NCBI RefSeq assembly: GCF_002933815.1
Contig: NZ_BEYR01000001.1
Location: 806,001-870,000 of the forward strand
DNA length: 64,000 nucleotides
Origin: Sphingobacterium sp. HMA12
GTDB taxonomy: Bacteria; Bacteroidota; Bacteroidia; Sphingobacteriales; Sphingobacteriaceae
Direction: 5' to 3'
A program made the translations under genes and the position numbers. Shown here piece by piece: positions 62,099 to 64,000 of this stretch. Within the stretch, counting starts at the first letter, position 1; the number at the start of each line of letters is the position of its first letter. The notes under the pieces were generated by a model, which worked only from the letters and a program-made list of their open reading frames with translations, did not search any database and was not told the DNA's origin.

Positions 62099-62130
62099 AC
62101 TTGTAATTATTCACTGTTAAAATTTTACCT

Positions 62131-64000
62131 ATGAAAAATAGCGTATGGAAGTACGCCGTGACAATTTTTTTGTCACATGGTTTGCTATTGCCTGTATTTT
62201 CGCAGCAATCGGAGCCGCTCATTAACGCAACGTTGAAAGGCGTAGTATTGGATTCAATCACCAATCAGCCGATTGAAGGCGTGACGATTAAGCTCGAAGG
62301 TGTTACACACCAAGTAAAAACCGATGCGTCGGGAAGATTTCAATTTGTCACGGGGCAACGGCTTCCCTTGACCTTTTCCACTTCAATTTTGGGCTATAAA
62401 GGCCGTAAGATTACGGCTCGCGAAGCCCAGATCCAACTGCTGCTGCAGCCGGCAGTATCGGATCTGGACGAAGTGGTCGTCGTCGGTTACGGTACCCAAA
62501 AAAGAAAGGACTTAACGGGGTCGGTCGCCAAGATCGATGCCGCCGAAGTCAACAAAATTCCAGTCGCGAGTTTCGACGCACAGTTGCAGGGTAAGCTCCC
62601 TGGCGTACAGGTCTCGACAAATTCGGGCGTACCCGGAGAAAGTATCTTTTTGCGGGTTCGGGGAACGACTTCCATCAACTCCAGCAGCGATCCACTGTAC
62701 ATTATTGATGGCGTATTCTTAAATAATACCTCACTCCAGAATATCGGTCTCGGCGGAAGGACCAGTTCACCACTGACAGATATCAATCCGGCGGATATCG
62801 AATCCATTGAAGTGCTCAAAGATGCTTCGGCAACGGCAATCTATGGCTCCCGAGGTGCCAATGGGGTGATTATCATTACTACAAAAAAAGGAAGCTATGG
62901 CAGCCGTACCAAAATTGACCTCAATCTGCAAGCTGGCTGGGCAGAAGCGAATAAATCTTTACTACCTGAACTTGCAAATGGACCTGAAACAGCAACCTTA
63001 GCCAATGAGTGGTGGATAAATTCCGGATTGGACAATCCAACCTTAAAACAAACCTTTGCTAACAGGCCTTACCGTCCGGTTTCGGAAGGGGGTAAAGGTA
63101 ATCCCGAAGAGCAGTCGACCTATGACCGCCTGGGCTTTCTGCTGCGACATGGTAAGCTGCAGGATTATAATATTGGTATTCAGGGGGGCGGTGACAAATC
63201 CAGGTTTTACATTGGTGCTGGGTACACCGGACAGGAAGCCTTTATTAAAGTAATCGATTTCTCCCGGACCAATCTCAAGTTTAATTTCGATCATCAGATC
63301 AACAGCCGCGTCAAGATCGGCCTCACGAATAATTTTTCAAGAACTTACCGTAATCAGGCACGTACAGGCGACGGACCACAGGTAAGCCTCTTCAATTCGG
63401 CGGTTTCCTCAGCAACGAATGTTCCGATCTTCAATACGGATGGATCGCTCAATGGAACGGACAATACCTATACCTTGGTTGACAATTATGATGTCAATAC
63501 CACAAGTCTCCGCTATGTCGGAAGTGCTTTTGCGGAAATTGAAATTCTGAAAGGACTGAAATTCAAATCGAGTTTCAGCGCCGATTACAATGTATACGAT
63601 GAATCGCAATATTGGAACAGCAAGACCAGTATTGGGATAGCAAACAATAATCAGGCGACTTCAGGTATTTCCCGAAATGGTACCTGGATCAATGAACAGA
63701 CTTTGTCCTATCAGCATACGTTTGGAAAACACAGCCTGACTGGTATTTTGGGGAATACGCTGCAGAGCAATGTGCTTGATTACAACTATCTAGAAGGAAA
63801 TGGTTTTGCCAATGACTCCTTCAAACAGATTTCTTCGGCAGCGAATATTATCGGTTCTGATAACTGGAGCAAGTATACCATTTCTTCTTATTTTGGTAGG
63901 GTAGGCTATAGTTATGCGGAGCGCTATTTTGCGGAGGCAACCCTGCGGGCAGATGGCTCTTCCAAATTTGGAGCAAATAATCGCTGGGGCTATTTCCCTG
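62131..64000 (+). CDS. SusC/RagA TonB-dependent receptor, partial (RMC locus 3, runs off right edge)
   Basis: The frame is open from the ATG at 62131 (MKNSVWKYAVTIFLSHGLLL, a signal peptide) to the end of the window, about 623 residues. The regulatory domain has IEGVTIKLEGVTHQVKTDAS and GRFQFVTGQRLP. The plug has DEVVVVGYGTQKRKDLTGSV and IEVLKDASATAIYGSRGANG, and the first half of the barrel follows. It is clearly close to the receptor at 54008 over the whole visible length, which suggests duplication of the locus. A SusD gene is expected just beyond the window. Confidence 0.93.
   Translation, partial: MKNSVWKYAVTIFLSHGLLLPVFSQQSEPLINATLKGVVLDSITNQPIEGVTIKLEGVTHQVKTDASGRFQFVTGQRLPLTFSTSILGYKGRKITAREAQIQLLLQPAVSDLDEVVVVGYGTQKRKDLTGSVAKIDAAEVNKIPVASFDAQLQGKLPGVQVSTNSGVPGESIFLRVRGTTSINSSSDPLYIIDGVFLNNTSLQNIGLGGRTSSPLTDINPADIESIEVLKDASATAIYGSRGANGVIIITTKKGSYGSRTKIDLNLQAGWAEANKSLLPELANGPETATLANEWWINSGLDNPTLKQTFANRPYRPVSEGGKGNPEEQSTYDRLGFLLRHGKLQDYNIGIQGGGDKSRFYIGAGYTGQEAFIKVIDFSRTNLKFNFDHQINSRVKIGLTNNFSRTYRNQARTGDGPQVSLFNSAVSSATNVPIFNTDGSLNGTDNTYTLVDNYDVNTTSLRYVGSAFAEIEILKGLKFKSSFSADYNVYDESQYWNSKTSIGIANNNQATSGISRNGTWINEQTLSYQHTFGKHSLTGILGNTLQSNVLDYNYLEGNGFANDSFKQISSAANIIGSDNWSKYTISSYFGRVGYSYAERYFAEATLRADGSSKFGANNRWGYFP

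Noticed and set aside
1..64000. Mobile elements, prophage, CRISPR arrays, tRNA or rRNA genes
   Set aside because: No transposase, integrase, regularly spaced repeat or RNA gene was recognised on either strand.

Overview
The window looks like chromosomal DNA of a Bacteroidota species close to Sphingobacterium (family Sphingobacteriaceae). It holds five SusC-type receptor genes, four with a paired SusD gene (the last SusC runs off the right edge), an ECF sigma/FecR pair, and a class C beta-lactamase. Several promoters carry the TAnnTTTG -7 element of this phylum. The genus is an inference from protein style. I saw no rRNA, tRNA, CRISPR array, insertion sequence or prophage.

Layout: (1) 1-9044, minus strand: ECF sigma factor, FecR anti-sigma, SusC with an STN signalling domain, SusD, then an ABC ATPase and a permease cut by the left edge. 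(2) 9269-12496: a DUF1624 membrane protein flanked by two small proteins that share a conserved hydrophobic segment, then an AmpC-type beta-lactamase. (3) 12576-17348: an osmotic-stress block. A YbdG-like mechanosensitive channel diverges from gpsA and a fused phosphatase/GT20 enzyme that I read as GgpPS, which makes the compatible solute glucosylglycerol. (4) 17358-26036: an outer-membrane uptake operon (small secreted protein, TonB-dependent receptor, DUF4876 lipoprotein, DUF6850 barrel) divergent from a secreted gingipain-like (clan CD) protein with a HEAT-like tail. (5) 26088-28316: serine hydrolase and AraC regulator. (6) 28638-31421: GH78 alpha-L-rhamnosidase. (7) 31867-41185: SusC, SusD, a thioredoxin-M14 carboxypeptidase fusion and an S9 peptidase, which look like a peptide-utilisation operon. 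(8) 41307-42620: alpha/beta hydrolase divergent from an HxlR regulator. (9) 43033-49876: SusC, SusD and GH105, a small rhamnogalacturonan-type locus. (10) 49996-53566: FtsX/MacB-type permease and S41 peptidase. (11) 53692-61553: SusC, SusD, two paralogous DoxX-like membrane proteins and a tiny ORF. (12) 61778-64000: another SusC, truncated by the window end.

The most interesting signal is shared by blocks 7, 11 and 12. Each SusC gene is preceded by the same layout: a 17-bp palindrome (TCTAYWA-n3-TWRTAGA) 17-19 nt before a -7 box, a short leader ORF of 29-32 codons ending in Arg-Met-Cys-x-stop, a hairpin after that stop codon, and one or two copies of the exact 15-mer TCAATTGGCGTTGGC. The three SusC proteins also share a distinctive N-terminal domain that the other two SusC proteins lack. 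I propose a co-regulated, possibly cysteine/sulfur-responsive, SusCD regulon controlled by transcription activation plus leader-peptide attenuation. The ligand and regulator are unknown.
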